A stretch of 64,000 bases of DNA from the NCBI GenBank assembly GCA_030761205.1, contig JAULJL010000041.1, positions 1,126,001 through 1,190,000 of the forward strand. The letters are read 5' to 3'. This DNA is from Fremontodendron californicum. Its lineage: Eukaryota; Streptophyta; Magnoliopsida; Malvales; Malvaceae. A model generated the notes under the pieces. The model was not told the origin of the DNA, did not search any database, and worked only from the letters and a program-made list of their open reading frames with translations. Of this stretch, positions 37,190 through 49,747 are shown in pieces. Each line of letters begins with the position of its first letter. The first letter of the stretch is position 1. The position numbers and the translations under genes are program-made.

Positions 37190-37510
37190 TAGCCGCGGCC
37201 CCAGGTTACTGCCTGTTTTAATGTAATTGAAAATTTTAAGGGGCCGCTGAGCAAACTATCTGTTCTTAAAAAATTTTGGGCGCCGTGGCTCAGGGCAGCG
37301 GCGCCATGTTACTGCCTCTTTAATAAAATTTTTTTTGCACCGTGGCCGCGGCGCAAAGTTTCTGTTCTAAAATTTGTTTTTTGGGGCGCTGCGGCTCCAT
37401 GTTACTACCACTTTTAATTATTTATTGTGCAACATTCTGTTCTTAATTTTTTTTGGGTGCCGCGGTGCCAAGTTTATACCTCCATGGCACCACGGCGCAG
37501 GGTTGCAGCG
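37190..37510. repeat. GC-rich degenerate tandem repeats
   Basis: About three units of roughly 100 bp, each with a GGCGCCGCGGC-like core, a (a/c)tgttactgcc segment (37203, 37307, 37399) and tgttcttaaaattt. They stand out as GC-rich cores in AT-rich DNA. Confidence 0.65.
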
Positions 37511-37557
37511 CCAATTTTTTTTTTTTATAAACCTAAAAAAAAATGAAATTAGTACAT

Positions 37558-38745
37558 ATTCCCAGTTGATTTAGGATTGAATTTAGGAGAAACTAAAAAT
37601 GTACATATTCTTTTGCCTACATGTACATATAAGTATGTAGGAATGTACATATTGTCTTGTGGCCATGTACATATAAGTGGAATTTTTTATTAAATTTTTT
37701 TACTAAAATTGATGTTCTATACATCATTTAAATGCATTGGGGATTAATTCCTAGTTGATTTAGGATTGAATTTAGGAGAAACTAAAAATGTACATATTCT
37801 TTTGCCTACATGTACATATAAGTATGCAGGAATGTACATATTATTTTGTAGCCATGTACATATAAGTAAAATTTTTTATTAATTTTTTTTTTACTAAAAT
37901 TGATGTTCTATACGTCATTTAAATGCATTGGGGATTAATTCTTAGTTGATTTAGGATTGAAATTAGGAGAAACTAAAAATGTACATATTGTTTTGCCTAC
38001 ATGTACATATAAGTATGCAAGAATGTACATATTGTCTTGTGGTCATGTACATATAAGTGGAATTTTGTAATAATTTTTTTTTACTAAAATTGATGTTCTA
38101 TACGTCATTTAAATGCATTGGGGATTAAACCCTAGTTGATTTAGGGTTGAATTTAGGAGAAACTAAAAATGTATATATTGTCTTGTGGCCATGTACATAT
38201 AAGTGGAATTTTGTAATAATTTTTTTTTTTACTAAAATTGATGTTCTACATGTCATTTAAATGCATTGGGGATTAATTCCTAGTTGATTTAGGGTTGAAT
38301 TTAGGATAAACTAAAAATGTACATATTGTCTTGTGGCCATGTACATATAAGTGAAATTTTATAATAAATTTTTTTTTTTTACTAAAATTATTGTTCTATA
38401 CGTCATTTAAATGCATTGGGGATTAATTCCTAGTTGATTTAGGTTTGAATTTAGGAAAAACTAAAAATGTACATATTGTCTTGTGGTCATGTACACATAA
38501 GTGGAATTTTGTATTATCATTTTTTTTAATACTAAAATTGATGTTCTATACGTCATTTAAATGCATTGGGGATTAATTCCTAGTTCATTTAGGATTGAAT
38601 TTATAAGAAACTAAAAATGTACATATTGTTTTGCCTAAATGTACATATAAGTATGCAGGAATATACATATTATCTTATGGCCATGTACATATAAATGTAT
38701 TTTTTTATTAAATTTTTTTATACTAAAATTAATGTTCTATATGTC
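37558..38745. repeat. GTACATAT minisatellite array, units of about 190 and 148 bp
   Basis: Seven units begin with cctagttgatttagg-like sequence at about 37558, 37750, 37940, 38131, 38278, 38427 and 38578. Each contains several copies of tgtacatat and ends near cgtcatttaaatgcattggg. Units 4-6 lack about 42 bp that lie between two tgtacatatt copies in the longer units. A smaller cluster of the same 8-mer sits at 42048-42120. Confidence 0.9.
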
Positions 38746-39236
38746 ATTTCTATCACCATTCACGAGGCTTCCATTCCGCGATTTTCCATCACATGATCAT
38801 CCACAATCATTCAAATAATAACAAAATAAAATCAAACCAGAACTTTTAAGAAATTACATTACTGGATTCCATAGCACTACACAATAAGAAATCCAACTAA
38901 TATCATAAACATAGAATTGGATAATCGATATTTTGTTTCATTCATTCCAAACATAGGATGTTCTAGACAACACATAAAATTAGAAAGTACAATGGTCCTA
39001 TCAACATCAACATTTTCCTACAACCAGAGTACACAAAGGAAGCTACATACACCAGAAATAAGAAGAAAAGACTTGACTAAGCAATAATCACACCTAAACC
39101 CAAAAGCTTCTTAAGCTTCTCAACCTAAATCCAACAAACCGATTATACAAAAAATGGTCTATACATAGCTGTACAAAATGTAAGGCATGCAAAATGCGAC
39201 ATGTGAGCAGGTTTGACGAATTAGACATCGATTCGA

Positions 39237-39405
39237 TGCTTTCACAAAAAATATAGCACGTTGAACCATTCAATTCCTAACCTACAAACAATTTTTGGTG
39301 CTTCAACAAAAAATATAGCACATCGAACCTTCCAAACCCTAATCTACATAGAGAATGTAGGTGCATCAACAATAAATACAGCACCTCGAACATTCATATT
39401 CTTCT
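39237..39405. repeat. Three tandem 62-bp repeats
   Basis: Units start near 39237, 39299 and 39362 with tgcttcaacaaaaaatatag (or a variant), followed by a caccrcgaac-like segment. They lie in the 3' flank of the minus-strand transposase pseudogene. Confidence 0.75.
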
Positions 39406-39721
39406 GTCTGGTTGAAAAAAGTATCAACTATCCTAACAAAAAGTTGTAACTCCTTTACAAAAGGTAAGGTATGTAACCATGAACCTGCATTTAACACATG
39501 AAGAAGATATAAGTTATATAGGTTTGGCATGTAACCATAAAGAAAAAAGGTAAATTTAAATACTAATCATGTAAAACTTACAATTGCTTTACAGTGGATT
39601 CGGCGATCTGCATGAAGCTCGATTGTGACCAATTTGCTTACATTTAGAGCAATGAATTTCTCGTTTCTTGATAAATTGTGATTCAATGCACTTGAATTTT
39701 GGTCGACTGGTGGCCTCTTCG

Positions 39722-41959
39722 TCAAAGGAGCTTCAAGGATAAATGATGTCGACTGCTGTCTGATACGGTGAAATCAAGCAAGTTATGAGTCTCAACTGGA
39801 GCCATTGTAAGTGAATAAATCAACTTCTGTTTCGTTGACTTATAACAATCATCAACGAACTGGTAAATATCTCCATGTTTTGCTTCAATGACTGCAGAAG
39901 CATGGGCACAAGAAAGTCCACTCATTTGCCATCCTAAACATGTGCATTGTCGAGTACTCAAGTTGACAACAATGTCTTTGTTGCCGTACTTACCTTAGCG
40001 GTGAAATCTCTATAACGGAAAACATGGAAGTATTTACTTCTTCCAATATTCTCTAGTAATTTTTCCTCAACATTGTGCCCAACTCCATTTTTCCAATTAT
40101 TGACATCAGACTTAGCTTTATAAATTTTTTGAGCCAAATTTTCTCTATGCTCATTGATAAGGGAAATGATGTTGTGTCGCCTCTCCTTGACTAACCATGC
40201 ATTGAAAGACTCTGCAACGTTGCTAGTAATATGATCCCAACGAGGATGACTGAATTTTGACATAAGCCAATGTTTTGGCTGATTATCTAACATCCATTCA
40301 ACTAGCTCTTTGTTGTACATAGTCAAATTTGTGAATGCAACATTGTAATCCTCTTCAAGTCTAGCATAAACCACTGCATCCAACAACTGTAGGGCTTGCT
40401 CCTTCACTTTTTTCCCACCATGCATCAATTTTCTAACTTCAGCACTAAAGTTTTCCTTAATATGTCTGTAACAATAAGCATGACAAGCCGATCCAAATAT
40501 TTCGCCAACACTAGTGATAATATTCTGGTTCCTATCAGAAATAATGGTTACCGAAACATTTCTGGTAACATTTTACTTTAAAATTTCCAAGAACCACATC
40601 CAATTCTCTTAACTTTCTCAGCTAACAATTGCATATGCAACCGGAAAAAGCTGATTATTTGCATCTATTGAGCTAGCAGATAATAAAGTCCCTTTATAAG
40701 GTCCACTCAAATGGCAACCATCAACAAAAATCAACCTTCGATACCCATTCAAAAAACCAATAATTAAGCATCCATAAGCGATAAACAGTTGCTTAAAATG
40801 ATTACCATTATCATAAGTGCAGATTACGACACTTTGGTGGTCAACATCTTTGATTTGCTCACACAACCATGGAACTAATTTGTACGAGTCCTCAACTTTC
40901 CCATGCAGCAACTTCATAGATTGCTCTTTGCATGCCCAAGCTTTCTGGTAGGTCACTGAAGTTCCATATTCAGATTCTAATGCAGCTCAAATTTGATGTG
41001 GCGTTGTGTCGGGTTGGAAAATCATTTTCTCTGAAATGATGGCAGCACCAAATTTTGACTTCGAAGAAGGTCTACTTTGTATTGCATCTTATGCACAATG
41101 GTTGTGCACATTTATAAATGTCCCCACAACCATAAACTCCGTAGACTTCATCTTCGAAGCAGTTAAATGCCAAGGACAACCTTCAGCCTTACAGTCCACA
41201 CTAATAAAAGACTTACTATTCTTCTTAAACTTATACACAAATCCATTCACAACACTAAATTGATAAAGACCCAGCCTAAAGGAATATGCATCTTTGAATT
41301 GCTGACCGCTGCCAATGATGTGATCTTTCCAAATTTCGCTTGCAAACTGATTTTTGTTCGCAGCAGTACATTCAACAATAACACCAGATTTCTTCGAAGT
41401 AGAACATTCAACGGAAGAACCTACATTACGTTCCCTCTCAGAATTGTTTCCACTTATGTCTTCATTCTCAATAACCATACTGTAATTAACAAAAAGATGA
41501 TTAAGACATAACGCAATTATATACTTTGATGTTTAAAAGCCTTTATATTTCTTACCATAACAGATCTTAGTTCGAATGATGCACTATATTTTTGTCATTG
41601 TTGTTGGCAGATTCAATCACTTCAGTTCTAAATATATACAAATTGCATAATCGATCAGTAAAATTTATCAAATCTGTCAAACCGGCATCATTCACCAAAT
41701 CAATTAGCTTGGTTTTGTCAAACTCCAATGTATATCTAAATACATGACCAACAACACTCTTCCCTAATTTTTCCCCAACTTGATGCACTAATTCTTCAAA
41801 ACTAGTGTTTTCATCGATCATCACACCCACTGTTCTTCCACCTCGATATTCTATAGAGTCACCATTAACAATCAAGAGCTCACAATCAATATGACAATAA
41901 CAATAGACCCTTTTCTTAGGGCTTGGTTCAATCATTTCAACTTTATAATGATCGAACAA
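39722..41959 (-). pseudogene. MuDR-type (MULE) transposase pseudogene
   Basis: Exon-like frame 41959-41567 has a PB1-like N-terminal region (EYRGGRTVGVMIDENTSFEE). From 41478 one frame covers the MuDR DNA-binding region (FKDAYSFRLGLYQFSVVNGF, CKAEGCPWHLTASK). The catalytic MULE domain follows, with FVDGCHLSGPYKG, VTIISDRNQNI and SNVAESFNAW, which supply the D, D and E positions. After a frame change near 39990 comes the SWIM zinc finger (CTCLGWQMSGLSCAHASAVI). In-frame stops lie at 41089-41091, 40987-40989, 40618-40620, 40609-40611 and 40573-40575. Autonomous MULE transposases have this domain order, so this is a nearly complete but dead copy. A possible leader exon with donor (ATTTG|GTAAGT) is at about 42875. 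Confidence 0.88.
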
Positions 41960-43551
41960 TATGTTTCTGCAATGTATGAAACAACAATATACTCTTACAT
42001 GTTAACCCTCCTTAAAACGACCAATCAAACAAAAATATAATATAATATATGTACATATAGTCCAGCAATATGTACTTATAGCAAAACAATATGTACATAT
42101 TGCATTCCTATATGTACATTCTTTCAAATAATATGTATTTTCCCAAAATTAAATCAATTAAGATATTACGTGTTATACCTTGTTAATCATATCCACTATC
42201 AATAGATTAAAAACAAGATTCTTCATTCGATGTTGATACATACCACATTAATATAACTAAGTTGAGATGAAGAATCTATTGACTATTCAACTAAATTAGT
42301 ATTCTGAGTTTTTGAATACCGGCCTTCCAATGCTCAGATTAATTGGACTGATTCAATTTCCAACAAGAAATAGTAGTATTCTCCAATGCCAATGCCAGTA
42401 GTCCATGCAACTTCATAAAAAATTTTATATATAGCATTGAAATATGGCATAAATATAAATTTGACTATTGAATATATATGTAAATTAGATTATTTAATTA
42501 GTCTATTTTTTTTTTGAATTAATTTGAGCTCATACTTTTATTTTTTGTCAATTTAACTTAAAGTTAATTAAATAAATTTGATCAATTTAATTTAACGAAA
42601 ATAATCGATCACCTGAACCAAAATTTTAACTTTACCTTCAAATATTGCAAAAAGAGAAAGAACCCAGACCTTTGTTCATCCCCTCATCAGTTTCTTATGG
42701 ATGAAATGTTTGACAATACTTTTCAATCATTAAATACGCTACGAATATATGTAACGAAAACAGAAAATAATAGTAAGAAGCTGTCATGATCTCAATACAA
42801 GGAAAAGTCAAGAACAAATAAGAAGAGGGGCTACGGATTCTGTGTAATTCAGATTATAAATGCTAATTACTTACCAAATTCATAGAGCCCAAAGCCAGAC
42901 AGAGCAACCAGGGGAACAACAGACAGAGGACTTAAGAAAAAAGAAAGGGAAGATAGGATGGGGAAGTCAAGAAGTAAGAGAATGGATGGAAAATAGGGAA
43001 GGGAGAAGGGGAAGAAGATTATCGGAGGAAAAGAAAAAAATTTTGTTTTTGGTATTATGTTTATTTCACTAAGGTATATTTGTATTTTCAATCTCCTTAG
43101 TAATAATTTCTTATATTTTCAGTTCCCTTTTACAAAAAAATATTAAAATTTAGGATCATTTAACTATTATTCCACTGTTGACAGCATATTTTTCATATTA
43201 ACCCTTTTAATTTCTTTTGATTTCAGGAGATTCTTAAAATCAATAATCTGGGTGATATTCTTTTTATATTTATCTTAATTTAGTTAAAACCAATAATCTG
43301 GGAGATCTTCCCGGTATATGAGATCAATAGGGCTATATACCTTTCCAGTCTGAGTTGAGTTCAATTGAAAAATCAGACAGATGAAAAAACTTAGCAAGCA
43401 TGTAAAGTACTGGGTTCAAATCATTCAAAACAAACCTTTAGAAAATCAGCCACAATCATGACAGTTCTTTGAGGATTCAATGTGTTGTCTGAAGCAGCTC
43501 GCATTTCTTCAACGACACTATACACATAGCAAAAGAAAGACAAACAATCAC
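41960..43551. other. 5' flank of the transposase pseudogene
   Basis: Contains the GTACATAT cluster at 42048-42120 and a purine-rich stretch at 42930-43030 (pyrimidine-rich on the transposase strand, leader-like). No separate gene is seen. The right end of the MULE should lie near 43050-43200, but I could not prove its terminal repeat. Confidence 0.35.
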
Positions 43552-44927
43552 TAGAGATGGCAAAATGAACCCGAATCCGAAAATTCGTCTAGTAAAATCA
43601 GAACCCGAACCTGCCCAAACCCGATTTGATCAAAAAGTCAAAAACCCGAACCCGAAATGGCCCGAGCTCGAAAGAGCCCGAACCCGAAAAAACCCGAAGC
43701 CGAAAAACCCGAACCCGAAAATGCCCGAGCTCGAACCCGAATTTAATACTAAAAATAAAAATTAACAAATTGTAATTAAATAATTTTTGTATAAAGCAAG
43801 AACTTTATTTATCAATTTTATTATAATATATTTTTTAATAATTTAATTAAAATTTATTTTATTTTATATTATATTATATATATATATGATAAAATAATAA
43901 TTTTATCAAAAATAAAATTATATTTTGTACTTATAACTTTAATATCCCATATCTTTATGAATCCACTATCTAAAAATTCTAAACTCATGAAAATTTTAGA
44001 AATGTAAATTTTTTTGACATAAAATATTATTTGTCATTTATTTATGTTATTTTAAGAGCACCCTTATAATAGTATAATAGTATTTTCTATATATTAAAAT
44101 TAATTAATAGCAATTTATTCATTTTAACTTATCTCTAGTATAATAGTATTTCTTATATTAACAAATAGATAAAAACTACTTTTAAAAAAATGTGTTGCTC
44201 TTTGCAACATATATAGTTTTCTTAGGCATATTATTAAATTAAGTCATTAACACCATATTCACTTGCCTAAGCACGGATCGATCCGAAATATAGGCCTCAA
44301 ATTCTGCCCAAACCTGCCCATACTTGTAAATGGGTAGTCCAAACCCGTTTAGGCCTCAAAGTTGAATGCCAGGGTTCGTCTCTAAAAATCTCTTATTTTG
44401 TAGTGAATCTAATAATGTATTTACATGTTGAAATTCGAGTACATCAAATCAATTATTTTAAATATTAATATGATTAATTTATAATATATCATATTTTTTA
44501 TAATAAATTATTTTAAAATTTTATTTTATATAAAAAATTAATTTTATATTCTTTTGGTGCTAACAAATATTGATTTTAATAAATAAATATAATTAAAAAT
44601 ATCATATTCTAATAAAAGATTATTTTTAAAAATAATAATAAAATTATTTTTAAAAGTAAATATTTAAATTATGTAAAAATGATTACATCTAACATAAAAT
44701 AAAAATGATGTAAAACAAACCCGAACCTGACTGGGCTCGAACTCGAACGCACCCGAACCCGGACGAACCCGAACCCGATCGGACTCAAACCCGAATGGGC
44801 CCGAACTCGATTGAACCCGAACCTGAATGAGCCCGAACCCAAATAGGCTCGAACCCAAATGAACCCGAACCCGAACCCGAATGAGCCCGACCCGAACTCG
44901 CCCGAACCCGCCCAATTGCCACCTCTA
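43552..44927. mobile_element. Non-autonomous hAT-like element, copy B (inverted relative to copy A)
   Basis: 1376 bp with ends TAGAGATGGCAAAATG and reverse-complement TAGAGGTGGCAATTGGGC. Target duplication acaatcac (43544-43551) and acaattac (44928-44935), 7 of 8 matching. Both subterminal regions (43565-43745 and 44715-44915) are arrays of CCCGAA-type hexamers. The core includes a deleted relic of the nested element seen in copy A (44245-44390). No coding capacity. Confidence 0.8.
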
Positions 44928-45176
44928 ACAATTACAGTAAAATGTAAATTGATTTTATAGTTAAAAACGGGTAAATTGATTTAATGAAAGATGATTTAGT
45001 AAGGATGAGTATATAATAATAATTACATGTCTTTAAAAAATAATGATGTGTCATTATTTTAGTGGTGTCTAAAAACCTCACATTTTAGGATGATCCTATT
45101 ATAAGTTATTCTTTTTAGCGTATATGTGCTACAGACGAGGAATTGGATGTTGGTTTACGTGTAATTTGGTCAATAT

Positions 45177-45682
45177 TAGAGGTGTCTATTGGTCAGGTCG
45201 GGTCGGATTGGGTCTGCCCTCTGTCTAATATCAACATCGTATATACTTATTCAAGTTCGGTTCGGTCCGAAATATGGGTTTCAAATTTTGCCCAAATCTA
45301 TCAACATTTGTAAATGGATAGTCCAAACCCGTTTAGGCCCGTCCATATTATTTTTTAATTTTTTTTTTTAAAAATGTCATTTTTTATTTTATTAAAATTT
45401 TAAACATGGACAACTTAACACATTTTTTAATATTTATATTATAATACTATATATATTTAATTTTTATATGACATAAATTATATAATATATTATTTAATTG
45501 AAAAACGGACTGGACCGGGCTTGGGTTTTGAATGTTGGAGTCAAGGCTCGATCCATTTTTTAAACGGGTCTCATTTTTTTGTCCAGGCCCATTTTTTAGG
45601 TTTAATATTTTTGTCCAAACCCTCCCAAATATTGAACAGACTTTCGAGTTTGGACAAGTAGCTCGACCCTTAAACATGTCTA
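45177..45682. mobile_element. hAT-like MITE of the nested family
   Basis: Starts TAGAGGTGTCTATTGGTCAG and ends with the reverse complement of TTAGACATGTTTAAGGG. The GC-rich arms and AT-rich core match the insertion at 642-1187 in opposite orientation. No convincing target duplication. A TA tract follows at 45703-45727, and 45728-46906 has no feature I can name. Confidence 0.55.
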
Positions 45683-46915
45683 ATCGTTTAATTATCATAT
45701 ATCATATATATATATATATATATATAATATAACATGGTACATGTTGATTGGATAAGCAATGCTGACATGGCAAATTATGTGGACATCTCCTCTTGATAAC
45801 ACGTAGGACAAGCTTACTTTTAATTATTATTATATTCAAATTTAAAATTTTCAAATAAATATTTATCCATCTTTTTCAACTTTTATCTTATCTATTCAGT
45901 CTTATAAAAAAATTTATCTATTCACTTAATTTTAAATATATACAATATTTTAAATTAAAAACAATATTTTATTATTTTAAATTCTAAGAAAACTATCCGT
46001 TTATCTTAAATTTTAAAAAATATCAAATACGTTAAAATTTATCTTTCAAAATTTAAATCAAGATTTTAACTTAAAAATTATAATAATTAATAATAATATT
46101 TTCTTTCCATACTCCCAAAAGTGTTAATATAAAATTTTAAATTCAATTAATATAAAAAAATACAATCGATATATCCTCCATAAATAAAAATGTTTAAAAT
46201 TGATTTCAAAATTGAATTGATATATTATAATATCCATTATTTAAAGAAATTCAAAAGATAATTGATTTCATTAATTGTATTTATTACGATGTATTTTGAA
46301 CCTATTATAAATAGCTTTCTCTAGTGTATTTTAAACTATTTCAATTCTTTATGCAGGCATTCTTAAATTATTCTTAGACTTTTGATAAAAAAATTACCAT
46401 TAATCTTTTACTCCACATGCATTTTGAAAACTTGCATTTACTAATTACCACATAAAAAATATCTCAACCCATCCTTATCAAATATATATTAAATCCAAAT
46501 TCAAATACTAAATTATTATTTAAAAATTATCTCTTTTAAATTTTAAAAATTTTCTATATAATATTATGGATAAGAAAATAAATTTAGAATTATCTCATAT
46601 TTTGAAAATATGGATAGCCTATAAATATTATGTGTGCATCATCTTAATTTTCACAAAACTAATTAAAGACAAAAATTGACGTGAATGAGAGAATGCTTTT
46701 TTCCTCTCTCATTTTTTAGAAGCATTTTTATTTCATTTTTGTAGTCAAATTTTCATTCAAAGTATCTTCAATTATTTGTTGATTTTTCTATTACAAGTTA
46801 TTTAGATGGTTTGAGCATTAGGATTTTTTTTTTCCAATTATCTTTTTTTTCTATTAAAAATTACTTCATGTTTATTTAGATACCATTTATCTTTGCGCTA
46901 TTATTGTGATTTTTA

Positions 46916-48279
46916 GATCAAATTGTACTATTAATCCCTGTACTATAGTGAAAATGCGGATTTAATCCCTCTACTGTAATTTGAAGAATTTTTCTACCTC
47001 TACTTTTCGGGATTTTGAATTTCAGTCCAATTACAAACGTTTTCTGTTTCCTCCGTTAATTTTAATGACGTGGCTTTTACTTTGCTTATGTTTTCTGTTT
47101 ACTTTGCTTTTAATAAATTTTTTTATTTAAATTTAATTATAAAAATAAAAATAATATTTTTAAACCTGAACTTAAACAAACAAAATAAAATATTTCTAAC
47201 TTATGAACAGTTCTAGTCAATCCCAAACAATTTTCATTAGGAAAAAAAAAAAAGACAGAGATTGAAGACAAGTTGATGAACCGATGTCTATGAAAAGGTT
47301 ATTGACTATTGATAACATTGAATATTTCCGGTTAGGCAGGCACTTATCTTGAAGAAAATAAATGATGAAAATTATGCGAAAAGAAAGGGATAAAAAACCC
47401 AGATAGCCAGGTGGTAAATGCTAGGAATATAAGTGGTGGTGGTGTTTCAAAACAATTTTGGGTGTCGTGTTTGGTCTCTTTAGCTTGAAATCTAAAGTAA
47501 ATCTTTCAAGTTTCTAGCACATTTCATAATTATTTTTCTTTGTCCTCAATTTGCCTATGTAGAAAAGGGAAAGCCTATTCTTTCTTCTTCTCTCTATAAC
47601 TCCCAATTCCATTGATTTCCAACGTCTTTCTTTAAAAATCTTTCTCAAAGCTTGAATCCTGAACCAGAATCTTTGAAATCCAAGATCTGTCTCAAAACTT
47701 GAATCATGAACAAGAATCTTTGAAACCCAAAATTTGTCTCAAATAAATCGAAAACACTTACCTTTCTTCAGTTTCTCTCACTTCTCAATTTCAACTTTCT
47801 TCAGTATTTTCCCTCTCTACAGATTCTCAATAATTCAGCTTTCTTCAGTTTCTTTCAGTTCTCACTTTTCCCTTTTTTCCATTTGATTCAATGTGCAGCT
47901 TTCATAGGGTAGCCTTTGAGATTAGAGATTAGGGTTTGGTTTGCTTTGCTTTGCTTCTCAGTGTTTTTAGAGAGAGAGAGGTAAAATAAAACGTTGAATA
48001 ATTTTTATTTGTTTTTAGTTTGGAAAAATTATGTGGAAAAGATTTTTCCACTTCAGCATTTATTTTTCTCAGTTGGAAATGCCACGTAAGTGAAATAAAA
48101 ACCACCTAAGCAAAATAAAAGCCACGTCATTAAAATTAACGGAGGAAACAGAAAACGTTTGTAATTGGACTGAAATTCAAAATTTCGAAAAGTAGAGGTA
48201 GTAAGATTCTTCAAATTATAGTAGAGGGATTAAATCTGTATTTTCATTATAATACAGGGACTAATAGTACAATTTGACC
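46916..48279. mobile_element. Non-autonomous Mutator-like element with arms of about 190 bp
   Basis: The left terminus GATCAAATTGTACTATTAAT and the reverse complement of the right, GGTCAAATTGTACTATTAGT, remain similar for about 190 bp through AGTCCAATTACAAACG and the GACGTGGC segment. A perfect 9-bp duplication tgattttta flanks it (46907-46915 and 48280-48288). The interior (47200-47990) has a pyrimidine-rich leader-like region and a direct duplication of about 55 bp (47637-47750, agaatctttgaaayccaaga units). No long frame is present, so any captured sequence is not recognisable. Confidence 0.88.
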
Positions 48280-48288
48280 TGATTTTTA

Positions 48289-48904
48289 CTACAAATTATT
48301 TGATAGTTTGGCATATATTTATTTATTCAAATTTTCAATTTTGAGCATTATTATTTGGTATTTTTTAAATTCAAAAACACATATAACACTTATTATATTA
48401 TTTTTAAATTCAAAAGATACTAATCAATTTAAAAATTATTTATACATCCTAATTATTGACATCTAATAAGCCTATAAATAGTATGTGCCAATTTTTTTTT
48501 TTTTTTGCAACTTTCATTTCAAAGGTGTATTTTTTTTTTTGTAAAAAAATTATTTGTTTTCAATTCATTTTTTCTTTTAAAGCATATTTACTAATTATTT
48601 TTTATTTTTTGTACAAAAATTTAGTCGAAATCATAAAAACGTAGTTATGATGATTCAATTCACCATTCAACAAAAAAAATATATATATATATTTTTTTTC
48701 TTTAAAAGCTATATTCTTATCTTTGTCATATTTTTTTTTAGTCTTTTGAGCACAATCATAGTAGTGAATGTATGTAAATAATTTTTATAATTTAATTAAA
48801 TTTTTATTCGAGGAAAACACATTGGTAAGGGAATAGTTTTTATAGAATCTAATTTTGATATGATTTTAAAATTTTACATAATGTTTAAATATACTTGATA
48901 TGAC

Positions 48905-48945
<41 letters not shown>

Positions 48946-49747
48946 TTAAAAACTACTTAATGATCTATTGAAATCTTAAATTTAGAAAAAAGTAAAGATG
49001 CACATTCGAACCTAAACCTATTACTTTTTTATTAATAAAAATTTGTTACTTTTGTATTTCTTACAATTGTTCATAAATTGTTACATTACATTTTTTGCAT
49101 ACACTTTGCCAATTCATAACCATCCAAAGCTAGTCCGCAATCAATCAATTATCTATATGTTTAGTTTTAAAAAATCAATTATTTATATAGCACAAATAAA
49201 AATGCCTAAATTTTAGTTGTTTATCAAACAATCTTATTCAATCAATTATTCGTTTACCAAAATTATATAGATCAAAATTATCCAAATTTTCATCTTAAAT
49301 ATTCTTTATCTTAATTTAAATAAAGCAAGCAGATTGTGAATTTTCAAGTGAAAATTTTCAAATTCGAAATCTTTCATTATCTACTCTATTATTATATATG
49401 AAATACTGTGTGAAAGCAACTTTAATGGATCCAAAACATTGGATGATTAGGTTAATAAATATTTTTTTACTGAAATTAAAATAAAAGTATTATATTTTTG
49501 CACAAAAAATTGATGGTGGAAAATTTAAACTTGACTTAATGAAACATTTTATTTATTTTTATCATATTTTTCTTGCTCAATTTATTGTTTATATATATTT
49601 GAAAGTTTGTTACTTTTTCATAATATGTCATTTGGATATATAAATTTGGAAGACTTGAATGTAATTTTGAAAAGAATGCTAATTAGTATGTATATATATA
49701 CACATATTTAGTAAATAAAACTAATCCGTGCATTGCATAGGTCACAA
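48289..49747. other. AT-rich intergenic DNA
   Basis: No gene. A (TA)n tract of about 16 repeats lies at 48909-48941. Confidence 0.5.

Noticed and set aside
30600..43130. Terminal inverted repeats of one large MULE around 30.65 kb and 43.1 kb
   Set aside because: Hand comparison shows only weak similarity (ggaaatgaagaaattag against ggaactgaaaatataag) with no 9-bp duplication, so I do not call element borders.
43565..44915. Open frames made of Pro-Asn-Pro or Arg-Val-Arg repeats
   Set aside because: They are translations of CCCGAA hexamer arrays in the hAT ends, not proteins.
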